DNA from: Cyprinodon diabolis
Lineage: Eukaryota > Chordata > Actinopteri > Cyprinodontiformes > Cyprinodontidae
Assembly (NCBI GenBank): GCA_030533445.1
Contig: CM060081.1
Location: 37,502,111-37,566,110, forward strand
Reading direction: 5' to 3'
Length of the DNA stretch: 64,000 nt
Shown: positions 1 through 12,239 of the stretch, piece after piece
How the letters are laid out: each line of letters begins with the position of its first letter
How positions within the stretch are numbered: the stretch's first letter is position 1
Made by a program: the position numbers and the translations under genes
The notes under the pieces: generated by a model
Seen by the model: only the letters and a program-made list of their open reading frames with translations
Told to the model about the DNA's origin: nothing
Databases searched by the model: none

Positions 1-1199
1 TATAACTTCTGCTTTTTACACGAAAAAGGACATGGTTTGGCCATAGCAACGTGAGCTTAACATATTGGTGTTTTTATTACACTGATAACACCAAACCACA
101 TATTCTGCATATTTGCACCATATATATTAATGTTCTGAACTTCCTTATCAATGCGTTTTTTGCACTAATTTTTTTTTTCTCCCACTCTCTTTACATGTAA
201 GTACTGACTGATACCTCAGTTAAGTAGAACAGTAGAGCAAAATCTGCAGACTAACACATTTCTAAAAACAAAGGAAGTCCTTAAGGGTAGAAGGCAAGAT
301 TAAGGATTTACTGTGTATGAGACTCTGGTTATCTGCTGGATGCTTGAGTTTTGCAGCTATAGATTTTAGACAGTTTTTCACAAGCAGCTTGGTGTCCCTT
401 AATGTTATGTCAGAGTTACTCAGCAGAAGATGCAAGTGTAAAGATATAATTAATTGACAGATATGAAACTCAGGATGATATGTTTGCTATTTCGGAGAAA
501 CTGCTTTCATGTTGGGATACAGTAATATCACCTTTTTTTCCTATTTACATAGCTGTTAAAGTTATGTACTAAGTTACCAGCAGAGATAGACCACCATTAG
601 GAAGGTAAATTGTGTAATTTAGTATTCACGTGCCTCCTCATGTTTAGATCCTCACAAAACATTTTAAATCTCTAGCACATTGTCAATGATTTCATTTTTG
701 AACACCCCTGAAATAATAAAAAAAATACATATATTAGATCAAAAACCAGTTAAACAATAAAAACTATTTATGCAACTAAAGTTAATCATGAAAATATGTC
801 GTCTTGTGGGTCACACTCAAAGCTGAGGTCTGGACACAATCATGTGAAACAAAATTTAGAGTTTGCCCTAACTATCTCACATGTGAGTGCATGCTAGAAA
901 GTAAATCTAATGAATTAAAACTAATCAGACACTAATCAGAGAGGTGCATCTGGTGATGAGGTTTCTAATCATAAAAAAATTATCAAGGACGGGGAACAGA
1001 TCTATCCCCACACTAAATATTAGTGTGTTTTAATGTCATGAAAGGAAGTACAAACGTAACAGTGCCAGTGAAACTGAACTAATCAGGTTCACATGCGGCT
1101 GACATCTGTTAAATATACAGAAAATCCAGTGCTAATGCATTTTAACATGCGGAGCATTATCTGTATAACAGTTGAACTTTCAGTTAGCAAAACTATTGT
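1..1199. other. No feature recognised
   Basis: AT-rich sequence without a long frame, tandem repeat or inverted ends. Confidence 0.5.
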
Positions 1200-1745
1200 C
1201 TTCATCTAAGCCTTCAACTTCTCAGTCTATATCAACAAATGCATTGAAGACGTCAGCATCACAAAGAACATCACCACCCAAGCAAACCAATGACCCTGGA
1301 TGAATGGGGAGGTTCAGAAATCGCTCAAAGCACGGAACTCAGCTTTCAAGTCTGGTGATAGAGAGGCTCTAAGAACAGCACGTGCCAACTTGAACCGTGC
1401 CATCAGATCAGCGAAGCAGAACCACAGCAAGAAAATCCAGGATCTTTTCCACGATGCCAGCAACACCCGGAGGATGTGGCAAGGCGATCGCAGACTACAA
1501 CACACCCTCCCCCCAGGTAAATGCAGCAAACGCTGACTTCCTAAATGATGTATACAACTTCTTTGTGAGGCACTAAACAGCACTCCAGCAGTGACAGCCA
1601 TTCCACACCAGGGGGAGGAGGCACTCAACCTTGACATAGCTGAAGTGAGGAGAACTCTGAGGAGAGTCAACCCAAGAATAGCCCCAGGCCCCGATAACAT
1701 ACATGGGCGGGTGTACAAGGAGTGAGCAGGTGTAAGTGTGCAGGT
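1200..1745 (+). pseudogene. LINE (APE-type non-LTR retrotransposon) ORF2 fragment
   Basis: The plus-strand translation YINKCIEDVSITKNI, then NGEVQKSLKARNSAFKSGD, ARANLNRAIRSAKQ and DASNTRRMWQG matches the linker between endonuclease and reverse transcriptase in fish LINEs often annotated as jockey-like. A frame change after RRMWQG leads to ADYNTPSP and later NPRIAPGPDNIHGRVYKE, the start of the RT domain. Stop codons and shifts make it dead. The copy ends abruptly near 1745, where a different LINE starts. Confidence 0.7.
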
Positions 1746-1749
1746 CAGC

Positions 1750-2670
1750 TAAGACCAATTCTCTTTACTATATATATATGCTTCCAATCAGTAGAATTAT
1801 TAGACAGCATGGGATTAATTTCCACTGTTATGCTGATGATAGCCAGCTATATCTGTCTATAAATCCAGATGAAGCTAACCCATTACATAGATTACAGGCA
1901 TGTGTTGAAGATATAAAAACCTGGATGACTTAATTTTCTGTTTTTGATTGCAGACAAAGCAGAAGATATAGTCTTTAGACCAGAGTCTTTAAAAAAACAA
2001 GCTGATTAGTCAGTTACTTCATTTTGATAGGAATTAAATTAATCTCAGATAACAAAGTAAAAAATTCAGGTGTTTTTTTCCCATACCAAAGAGTTTTCTT
2101 TCATCTCTGGAATATTGCAAAAAAATTGAAATATCCTGTCCAGGGGGGATGCTGAGAAACTAGTCCATGCATTTTTTATCTCAAGGTTGGACTATTTTAA
2201 TTCTTTGCTACCATGAACTGTAGTTAAAAGCCTTCAGCTGATCCAAAATGCTGCAGCCAGAGTTCTTATGAAAATTAAAGAGAGCGATCATATTTTTCCC
2301 ATCTTACCTTCTCATCATTGGCTCCCTGTTAAATCCAGAATAGAATTCAAAATCCTTCTTCTCACTTACGAAGCCTTAAATGGCCAAGCTCTGTCTCATA
2401 TCTACGATCTGATAGTACCTTATATTCCTAACCAAACATTTCATGCTAAATCTGTAGGTTTTACTGTTGGTTCCTAGAATTTCTAAAAGTAGAATGGGAG
2501 GCAGTTGTTTTAGTTATCAGGCTCCTCTCCTGTGGAACCAACTACCAGTTTAAGTCCGTGAGACAGCCTGCCTGCTTTTAAAGGTAGGCTTAAAATGCTC
2601 CTTTTTGATAAAGCTTATAGTTAGAGTGGCTCAGGTTGTCCTGAGCCACTCTAACTATAAGCTGAGCTAC
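1750..2670 (+). pseudogene. L2-like LINE, reverse transcriptase C-terminal half
   Basis: LPISRIIRQHGINFHCYADD (1778-1837) contains the RT catalytic YADD, followed by SQLYLSINPDEANP and the end ACVEDIKTWMT. After a decayed stretch the thumb-like tail reads HHWLPVKSRIEFKILLLTYE and ALNGQALSHIYDLIVPY (2310-2430), then GGSCFSYQAPLLWNQLPV-type sequence near 2500-2550. Frameshifts and stops are frequent. The 3' tail (TTATAGTTAGAGTGGCTCAG) is interrupted at about 2640 and resumes near 2870. Confidence 0.8.
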
Positions 2671-2671
2671 A

Positions 2672-2861
2672 GTGGCCCAGAGGTGTCAACACTGATACAA
2701 AATCTGCAACGCAAATACAAAAGCCACAACACAAATACAAAATCCACAACACAATTACAAAAGCTGCAACACAAATACAAAATCCACAACACAATTACAA
2801 AAGCTGCAACACAAATACAAAAGTCACAACTTTTGTATTAGTGTTGACACCTCTGGGCCAC
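2672..2861. mobile_element. 190-bp palindromic element with internal tandem repeats
   Basis: The ends GTGGCCCAGAGGTGTCAACA and TGTTGACACCTCTGGGCCAC are perfect inverses. The inverted pair continues inward (CT-G-ATACAAAA on the left, mirrored by TTTTGTATTAG on the right) with one extra base. The interior (about 2700-2835) is a tandem array of roughly 20-bp units of the type ACAAATACAAAATCCACAAC. No coding capacity. CAGAGGTGTCAA resembles hAT ends, but the direct flanks do not give a clean 8-bp duplication. Confidence 0.65.
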
Positions 2862-2867
2862 CGTACT

Positions 2868-3160
2868 GACCTATTGCTATAGTTATGCTGCTATAGGTTT
2901 AGAGCTGGACAACATAGCAACTCCTTTTCATCATTCTGCTTTATTCTATCTCTATTCTCCCATAATGCAGTATTTGTTAGTTCAACATGTAACTTTATAC
3001 TCTCTGTGCTTTTTCTTATCATAGTAGCTTTATCTACTCTGTTCCTGTTTGACTATGATACAATCCCGGATAGAAATACTGGTAATCAGTATAAGACCGT
3101 GAAAGTGTCTATCAATCTCCTGCTCTCTGTTCCATCTGCTCTTTTTTACACAACTCCAAA
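2868..3160 (+). pseudogene. L2-like LINE 3' tail resuming after the insertion
   Basis: TAGTTATGCTGCTATAGGTT is the usual continuation of the fish L2-like 3' untranslated region after GTGGCTCAGG..CCTGAGC. The related tail at 52150-52250 runs uninterrupted (TAGATATACTACAGCTGG..). This shows that the palindromic block split one LINE copy. Confidence 0.5.
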
Positions 3161-3164
3161 AAAC

Positions 3165-4632
3165 TAGGTTTGCATAGGGACCATAGGGACATGTCCCTAC
3201 CAAAATTTTGGACCAACCTATTTGTCCCTACCAATAATTCGGTTTGAATAACATGTTTATAATTTAAAATTCAGCGTGGTGGATCACACACAGCCATTGT
3301 GTGTGATCCCAGCCAATTCTTTTTCTGTCGCAGCTCCGCAGCTTTAGTAGCTGCTGCTGCCGCTCCGTCTGAGTCCTGTCCTTTAAAGTCAGTAACTGTG
3401 CTATTTAGCTCCACTCTCATTGGTTGTTCGGCCTCAAGTTCCGCCTTCTCTCTTCCTGATTGGCTGTTTTCTAGCCCGTATGCGTGTGTTGGTGCTTGGA
3501 GCACGAAATGAGAATTTTATTGACGCTAGTTACTTCAAATAATATTAGGCTACGATACTAGTCCTAATGAAAAAACTTTATTCTATCTTCACTAAAACAG
3601 ACGAAAGATGCTGATTGCTGATTCTTAGCCACAGTAAACTGAAAAAGAAAATAAGAGGGTTTCCCTTTTAACAATACTTAATTGAAGTTACTGTTCTCGT
3701 TTTATGACGACCCTTTGAGGCAGTTCAGCTATAAATAACAGGTGTTATTTCTTTTATAGAGTATAACAAGACAATATGGCGCCTAAACATCTGCTATTTT
3801 TTGTTTAGAAAGCATAATTACAGTTCTACATAATATGTCTTTGACTATTTCTACTTTTAAAAATAGGATAAAGCCAATAACACACAGAGGAACACTATTT
3901 ACATTGATTTTATTTTACATAGATTTCCACACAGTCCATACGTTAATTATTACAAACATTAGTGTTTGGTAAAAATGTTTGAATCCAGCTGTTTTTATTT
4001 TTGGATATTATTACATTATGGACAAGATGGTGTTATATTTTCTTTTAATAATTGTTAAAAGTGATTTTATATTCGAATAAATTTAGTCTCATTCTTAGTT
4101 TTGTTTTTTTTAGATGATGCCACTAAATGTAAATACAATAAATGTATTTGCGTCCCTTGAATGTGTTATTTTGCGTTGTTTCATGATACAGAGAGAGCAT
4201 TTAAAAAAATAAGAGTGATTAACCTGTTTACCTCTGCACAATTATATATCTTCAAAAGAAAATACAGGATAAATCCACATATAACAGACATATTTAGACT
4301 ATATTTGGTTAAGTTTGCACATATTTAACTACTGTTTTAATCACTGGTAAGTTTAAATGCAAACCTTTTCAAAGTGGAAAAAAGTCGTAATTCCAGATTC
4401 ATCAGAGCCAGTGATGCTTCAAACATTGATAAACAGCATCTAGTGTGTAGTGCTAATAAAATTAGTATACATGTAGCAAGAAATGCTGCTTTTCTCTTTA
4501 AACCAAATGCACCCTGATGCTCACGTCAAGCATAAAAAAGCATGTATGTTTTTGCATTAGGTGCATTAGGTAAAATGACATTAATGAAACTTAGGAGCAA
4601 TATTGTCCCTACCAAAATGGAAATCAAACCTA
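3165..4632. mobile_element. Putative non-autonomous DNA element (TAGGTTTG ends)
   Basis: Left TAGGTTTGCATAGGGACC..AGGGACATGTCCCTACCAAA and right TTGTCCCTACCAAAATGGAA..CAAACCTA are imperfect inverted repeats sharing TAGGTTTG and GGTAGGGACA blocks. The 1.47-kb interior has no long frame. The 70-77-aa frames at 3271-3511 lie in a GC-rich patch and look non-coding. Superfamily not determined. Confidence 0.4.
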
Positions 4633-4639
4633 CGCCCTT

Positions 4640-5555
4640 GCTTCTGAGTATTTCTGTAAGTTGCAAAATTCTCACCTAGACTTTAATCTACAGGGCAAAA
4701 AGACCAAAAACAAACAGAGATAATATTGTCTCTGAGGATTGTCAATGTTAGTTCCAATGTCTCAGGGGCATTACCTCCTAATTTGATGTATTGAAGTCAA
4801 TCTGTTACACAGCCATCAATCCAAATCATTACTACAGGGTCTAAGCCCAACCTACTCAGTTTACCTCTCAGAATCCAAGGCTGAATTATATTAAATGCAC
4901 CAGTAAAGTGAAACAGCATCACATGCAAACTGCTATGGTTCAACAGCCTGTTGAACCTGCAGATCAAGGACTGAGTAAAACCATCTCAAGGGTCTTAGTA
5001 ATAACAGACAAAGGAGCAACAGGTTTAAAGGGACCTCAGTGTGACTGCAAGTCAACATAAGGTCTGAATATATCATTTTCTGTCAGATAAAATCAGTGAG
5101 CCTTAAAATCAACATGGAAAGCACCAGTTGCTAAACTGAGTTGTTCCTGTTCTTTTTGAATGGAATAATGTCTCTCTTTCAACCCTGGTGTTTGGGAATG
5201 GATACAGTTCAGATTCTCCAAACAATGGACAACTGGAGGACATAGAAGTCATATTTGCTGACCATGAATTCTGCTCCTCCTCTGCAGCCATAAGTTAATT
5301 TTTTAGCCATAAGTATCCATTTTATTGGATAAAAAATTACATGAATGGACAATTATAGACATGTTCCCACACTGCTCCCATTTGCATAGAAGAGCTCTCA
5401 ACAACTTCCACCTATTACTCAATGTGTCTCAGTACTGCCCTCCATCAGTGTGACACAGTCCTTTTTGACTAAGCCTGTGCTATTTCACAAAGCGTTTATA
5501 GTTTGTCAGAGAAAACTAAATACAGCATATTACAGACTTAATGAATATATTAGAC
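4640..5555. other. LINE-like or intergenic sequence, nothing firm
   Basis: Contains phrases such as GGCTGAATTATATTAAATGC and CACCAGTAAAGTGAAACAGC that look like an old interspersed repeat on the minus strand. No domain can be supported. Confidence 0.3.
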
Positions 5556-5559
5556 AGAC

Positions 5560-6172
5560 TTAAAGCTGCAGTCTGTAACATTGAGAAGAGAGCAGACTTC
5601 GACTGAAAATTTGAAGAAAAACAGGTTTCACGCCACTCCCCCACCCTCTCTGCTTCACTGATGCCCCACCCCTCTCACAGCATCTGCACGGCTACCGCAT
5701 GCGAACAGAAGCGTCCAAGCAGCATACTCGGCATGGAGTGTGAACCGGTAAGAGCAATAACACTCACCTCCAAGCAGCTAGATATACGATGCTGGTTGTA
5801 CCGAAGTTTGCCGTGTAAGCAGTTATCGGCAGGGGCAGTAAGGGCAGTTTCTCTTTCGCTGGTGGCTGTCGCTCCGCCATGACTTCCACGCGCGTCCTCC
5901 TGACTGCGGCAGCCGGGCGCTGCGGCAGGTTAAGGGGGGGCATTCAGCGTGTGTGAGCTGTGATTGACACTTCATCAGACGCTCCTCTGGCTGTGATTGG
6001 TTGTTTTCACTCGTCCCGAATTATTCTTTCCAGATTGAAATACAGGCAGTATGCAGGACCAATTGCAGCAGTTTTTTTCACAGGTTACATATCACATGTA
6101 CTGGGCATAGGGACAGTTTTAGCCAATATGACAAAAAAGTGATTTTTAAAAACTTACAGACTTCAGCTTTAA
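5560..6172. mobile_element. TTAA-site MITE
   Basis: Terminal inverted repeats TTAAAGCTGCAGTCTGTAA and TTACAGACTTCAGCTTTAA match at 18 of 19 positions and begin with TTAA, the target of piggyBac and Kolobok elements. The interior is GC-rich in part and carries CTGTGATTGG..GATTGGTTG stretches. The 73-aa frame at 5661-5882 is internal to the MITE and not a gene. Confidence 0.8.
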
Positions 6173-8333
6173 GAACAGCAATGTAAAGACAAATGGCATT
6201 AGCCAGTGTGTTGGACGCAGCTCCATCAGATTAGGCACAGCTCCTCACTGCCTCACCTTGTCTTAAAAACAGTTAACATGTAAATTCTGCAATTTCTGTC
6301 ATATTCATGTTAAAATGAAACGATTTGAGAAACAAACTTGAAGAACAATTGATTTGACAAATCCATCATTGTTTGTATTTTGCTTGTCATGATGAAATGT
6401 AAAATGGCTCCCATGAATGCATATAATTTGAAGAACTTGTGTCTCTATTGCTGCACACATAGACATATGAAATCTAAATAGAAGGCAGCTATCTTTCTCT
6501 GAAATTAGTTGTAGAGTGTGTTAGTGTTAAAGTAATGTTTTATTTTGAACCAGACACAAAGTGTGCTTTCTGATGGTCCACTGGATTAAAAATCAAAATT
6601 ACCTTCCAAGGCTTAGACTGAACAGGAAAGGTGCTTTGATACATTTCCACCAATTTAGCCATTTTCTCCAGTCTGAGGTTTTGATTTTATTACTAAATTC
6701 AGTTTAGTATTCATTGGAAGCCTGCTCTAACCCTTGGTAATCTTGAAACTACCCGTTCCTGCTAAATTTGGGTCAGGTCCTGTAAGGCTCACGGGATCAC
6801 AATCCTATATCAGGGCTCTACTCCACAGTCACCAGATCTCAGTTTAATTTTTCTTTTTTGGGATGGGGAGTATTTAAATATTCAGTCCAATACTTATGTT
6901 TTAATGTATATTTAAAAAGTGGCAGCGCTGCTGAGAAGTACTGCTGTGGTGCAGCAAGAGGGGATCTAAATTAGGGATTTTCCTGTGGAGTCTGCATGTT
7001 TTCTTTGCAAATAATGTACGTAAAGAGAAAACAAAGTACCAAATGCTTTAGCTTCTCCTACACTTTACAAAATGTTTGTAAGAAGAGTAAGAGAATTGAA
7101 ATTGCTAAAGAGTGTGTCTGTACTACTGTGTCTGATTTGGTGTTGTCTTAATGGTCACATATAGCATTAAGCTTCTTAAAAAAAGAAGTGGTGTTTACAT
7201 ATGTATCACATTTAACACCATATTTTGGAAAGAGTTGAATATTACATGCAGCTACTTATTTTTTAATGATGTTTAAAAATAGTTTATTGAAGAATGCACC
7301 AGATAAGTTGACAGAGTTTGCCTCCCTCTAGTGGTTAAAGGCTGCTTCTCATGAGTGTGAATAATCATGACAAAAAATCATTTTTTCTTATCAGCAGCAC
7401 ATCAGAGCAGATGAACAAGGAACCAGCCAGGTCTTGACATCTAAGCCGAGTCTGAGGTTGTGATGTCAGGGTGTCGCGACTCAGTTAACACTCTGTCTTA
7501 TCTGCCTGCACTTCTTCACCGTGAGATTGTCAGAATCAGGGAATTCTCCACTGATCCATCACCACTTTGGCGATTGTGTGTGTGTTACATCATGCTGACA
7601 TTCTTCACAGATCTCATTGGCACGCACACACTCACACAAAGACATTTAAGAGCCAGCAGGTGTGAGATAACTGGGCTGGTTCATAACAGAACACTTTGCT
7701 GAAACATTCAGTGAGTTCAAAAGCATCTCCAACATGTAGCCAGGTTGAAAAACTGTCCTTATTGACTGTATAATTATGGCCCCTGTTTGCAGTTCTGTGT
7801 TGTTGACGAGTCAGGCCTGGTTGCAGAGCACAATCTGGTGGCTGTAGCAACATTCATTTATTTACACATTTGAACTTCAAACTTAGTTTTTGTGATGATG
7901 AAGCTATATTTGGTTGGCTAAACTTCTCAGAATGAGTGAAATTTGCTTTTTGCTGCCATCTAGATGTGACTAAAAATATTCAGAATAAGACCTCAGGGTT
8001 CTTTAGGTTTACCTTTAAGCCTTTTTATATTTGATTAAGTTTCTTTTACTCTTTAACCCTCAAATATTTTTACCAAAACCTTTTAATGTATACCGGTATA
8101 TAAAAAAAAAGAAACATAGAAAACAGATGTTTTTAAAAATATTTCTTTGCTTTTAAGGAGGTGTGATGTAAAGATTTATGAAGTTCAAAGTATGTTAAAG
8201 TGAAAGCTTCTGCAGCTGTTAATGCAACCATTTTAGATATGACATCATGTCAGTATGAGGTCAATGCACACACAAGTCAACACTTCTGTAACTCTTCTGC
8301 AATCAGAGGCTGACTTCATCCTTCAAGCCTTAG

Positions 8334-8383
<50 letters not shown>

Positions 8384-10794
8384 GGTCAGCGTTGCGTGTT
8401 GATTGCACCTCGTTACGGCAGAAAGCAGACGGATGGTGATGGAGAGAGTGCGTGTTTGTTTGTTTTGTTTGTTTCAGTCGGAGGCGGATAGGCGAATGTG
8501 TGTCTATGGGTGTCTGCATGCGTGTAGGATATTGCCTCAAGTTGCATTTGATGGTTGCACAGGAGAGCAACAACACCATGGACACAAAAACACATTTTAA
8601 CACAGCCAAGACAAAAAAAGTGCATATCAATGGTTTTTACTAGTTATTTTTCTTTGATATGAGACATGTCATAATGTCTATATTTTTTTCTTGCACCGAC
8701 AATGACCTTTAATGTTTAAAAAAATCAATGTGCAACTACATCTAGCATCAATATTACTCTGTGAAGGTATCTTAGGATCATTATGCATAGACTGGAGCAT
8801 ATGCATAAAGAGATTTCATTTAGGTGTTCACATCTATCACAGTATAAATGAGTAATAACAACACAAACATTTTTTGATGTGGTTGGAATTAGAGAGAAGG
8901 GCAGTAAATAATGCAAGTAAGAGTTTGAGGAGGAGGGCTGGCTTTGAAGAGTCTATTGTATTAAAATAATTGAAAAAATATGTAAAAAGAGAGAAAAAAG
9001 TCTAGCCAAGTTTCAGTTATAAAATATAACTCATCATTTCTTAAATAGGGGGGTTAATATTCATTATTCTGACAGTTTGAGTACTAGTAGTAGCTCTTTC
9101 ATTACAACTGTGCCCTGAGAGTGCCCCCCATTCAGCCAAAGACACATTCCATCCCCTAAAGAATAATTAAAGCATCTGTAATCATGTTCATCTAGCTTTG
9201 AATGGTCTGGGTTTTTTTGTTGTTGCAATTTCTCTTACATTTACCCTAAGGAGTTAAACTTAGTACGAATAAAGATGAGACTGATTCAAATTTTAGTGTT
9301 TGTTTCTCTACTTCCGCAGCTCGGAGTCTCAATGTAATAGTTAGTCCCTGGTGTTTTAAAGTAACATTAAGGTAAAATACATACACATTATAAACATTGC
9401 TGTCAGTTTATCACTTCCTCTGATTACGTTTGACTGATGCCTACTAATGCTGATCAAGAATCATACACAATGACTGGGGTTTAGGATATGTTTAAGATAA
9501 TTTCAATAATGTTTTTTTGGCTCAAAAAAAAAAGACAATATAAATGATTTCTAGAGATTCCTTTAAACCTGTGACATTTTAACTTCTAAATCGACTAAAA
9601 GGATTGTTGGTGTCATTTATTTACTTTGATATTTTATCACAGTTCAAATGTTTGGATCAAATCTGCAAGCTTGGTAGCATATACTGCTTCCACTACTCAT
9701 TAGGATGTCATTCGCTGAGCTCTGTCGTGTTTTGATCAGGCTTGCATGTAAATAACTACTAAAAAGTCTTCAATCAAACCAGTGGGTTTTTTTTACATTT
9801 ACCAATAAATAAAAGAGAAAAACATAGCAAATACAGAACTCCTTCTGCTGCATCAAATAATTCTTAACCAACATAAAATTATGCAATAAATGAAAGTGAG
9901 TTTGTTTTGAAAATATCTCACCAGCTCTCATACTAGCACCCTAATCATTAAAATAAACATCAAGCTTCCATCTCTGTTATTCATCCAGCGATCATGTTTT
10001 ACTTTTGCAAATGAGCAAAAGAGACCTCATGGTCCCATGGGAGGAAGAGTCAGACTCCTAATTAGCTTCTGATGCAACTCACCTGAGAAGCGAGTGATGA
10101 GACTCTTCTCACAGCCTTATTCAGTTGATTTGTCTTTCAGATCTGACTAGAATACAGGCTTTTTATTTGGATTTTTGTGTTTTATGATGCACATGACTGT
10201 ACAATCAGAGATACTGGCCTTAAAGTGTACACACATGAATACATTTATAAGCCATATCTTTTGTGGACCTAAATCTAAAATTTAATGCTGTATATACAAC
10301 AAAAAATAAATTTGGGTGGTTTTAGGCTTTAGATCTATCTATAATCCACTCCATGTTTGTTTTTAACTCTTTAAAAAAAGGGATTTATCATATTAGAACA
10401 TACGAGATCTTTCATTTTATTTAGACAGATTAAATCAAATGCACACCTTTAAAACTTTTTCCCTAATTGTAAATTGAAAGGCTGTTATAGTGTACATTCC
10501 ATTAGTTAATAACTAACTAAAAACAAAATGCAGCCAAAAATCATTTAGCCATACATATTTATTTTATTTTTGTTTTTTTTTCTACTAAGTTCATCACATA
10601 AAACATTTTAAATTACAAAGTAACCATAGTTAATACAAAATGTTTGATTATTTTATTTATCAAGCTAAAAACAATATTGAAACTAACCCGTCATGATGTG
10701 AAAAACTAGTTGCACTTAAGTAGCTGAACTCGAGGCTCCATGATAACTGAAAAAAAGTATTTTACATTGCTGTAGAATTTTGACAAATTATGTT
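6173..10794. other. No gene recognised
   Basis: AT-rich sequence with short chance frames and the (TG)n tract at 8339. No splice-linked homology, RNA gene or bounded transposon was found. Confidence 0.5.
8339..8383. repeat. (TG)n microsatellite
   Basis: About 22 uninterrupted GT units. It produces the Val-Cys runs of the plus frame and the Thr-His runs of the minus frame around 8255-8630, which are artefacts. Confidence 0.95.
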
Positions 10795-11700
10795 TTGCAG
10801 AATTCCTCATTTCTGCCACGGGGTCTTCACAGGTCAAAAAGTCAACCAGACTGCTGCAGTCGATCCAGAATGCTGCTGCCCTCAACCTCACCAAAACTAA
10901 GAAAGTGGAGAACAACACCACTGTTCTTAAATCGTTACACTGGCTCTGCGTATATCGGGGAATAGACCTAAAAAAAAAAAAAAAAACCTGGTTAGTCTAA
11001 ACATCACTGAATGGCTTAGCATATCAACTGCCAAGACCTCTCAGGTCTTCTGTCTCTTCTCTACTCTGTACTCTCCGGAGCCAAACATGGAGAAGCAGGT
11101 TTTAGTTCTCATTGTCCACTAATATGGAGCCTAGGCAGAAGTTCAACTGAAGAAACTCATTGCTCTCCTATATCCACCTGCAACACAGCCAATCAGCTTT
11201 GAACCACACTTCCACGAAAGCCAATCTGCATCCAAAGTTAATCTTAAAAGGCCTTCGATCCGCACTGTCTGCTCCTGTGCGCAGGCTGTGGATGCGCTGT
11301 GTGACTTCATTAGATGACACCGTTTCAACCCACCTCCAGCCCCTCCTCCACCTTCGTGGCTAAAGCTTAGTCAGATTGTCATTGCAGAAGACCGTCATGT
11401 TGAGCAAGGTTCTGCCAGAGGTTTCTTCCCAACGGGGAGTTTTTCCTCTCCACTGTCACTTCATGCTTGCTCATCATGGACAGGTTCTCTCAACCTGTGT
11501 TATCCAACTGGACTTTCATCTTCCAGGTCCCTGAGTGAAGCTCTAGTATCAACTCACACAATCCACTGGATCTCCCCATAAAGCTCAGCATACCGTCTCG
11601 CTAACCAGCAGTCTACAGACTGACCAACTTCATCTATCTCCACTCCACCACCAGTTTCAGGCCTGGGGGGGGGACAGCCCTATTCTTTGCTCCTGTTCAT
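10795..11700 (+). pseudogene. L2-like LINE 3' fragment
   Basis: LLQSIQNAAALNLTKTKKVE then NNTTVLKSLHWL (10850-10945) is the conserved RT tail of fish L2-like elements. After an A-tract the 3' region follows, including GAGGTTTCTTCCCAACGGGG and GTTTTTCCTCTCCACTGTC, a hallmark of the family's end. It is full of stops. Confidence 0.7.
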
Positions 11701-11819
11701 GCATATCTATCAAAATTAAGCGCTATGTTTCCTGCCGAGGTCTGAGCGCCAAAGACAAAGTAATTGTATCAACAAATTTCTCCTAATTGTCTTTTCTCTT
11801 TGTGTGAGTTTTCAGATTG

Positions 11820-12060
11820 AACTGGAATAAACTCTTAGAAAACTGTATAAGGGCTGAAACCGACAGTTGCTTTAAATCCAAATTAAAAGCACAATTGTTT
11901 AGTGTTTTTTTTTACTGCACTACCTAAAAATAGTCAAGTTATGAGTGCAACTTTCATCTCACTTTCTATCAATTATTTGATCTTTCTTTTAACATAATCA
12001 TCTTATTTTAATTATTATTTTCTATTCTCTTAGATTCTTTGTGTTACCACTACTCTGATT
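11820..12060 (+). pseudogene. Second L2-like LINE tail fragment
   Basis: Translation WNKLLENCIRAETDS then CFKSKLKAQLFSVFF matches the extreme C-terminus of the same LINE type (WNxLP..FKSxLKxxLF). It follows the previous tail out of order, so it belongs to a separate insertion or a rearranged copy. Confidence 0.6.
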
Positions 12061-12239
12061 AGTGGTTTCTAACTGAAGTAACTAAGGCTGCACTCCATGG
12101 TTCTTCTACAGACTGCATTCCTGCAGATGTTGGTAAGCACCCCGATGAGGGCTGACTCATTACTGCAGTGAAAAGCCTGAGTGGAAGTCACAAAGCCACC
12201 GGTCATTTCTTAGTGATAATAAAACTGTTTTAATGTTGA

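Noticed and set aside
2695..2840. CRISPR-like short repeats
   Set aside because: Units are contiguous, degenerate and without unique spacers. It is a tandem array inside a MITE-like element in a vertebrate genome.
8255..8643. Several overlapping frames around the (TG)n tract
   Set aside because: Low-complexity Val-Cys and Thr-His runs, no domain and no splice context.
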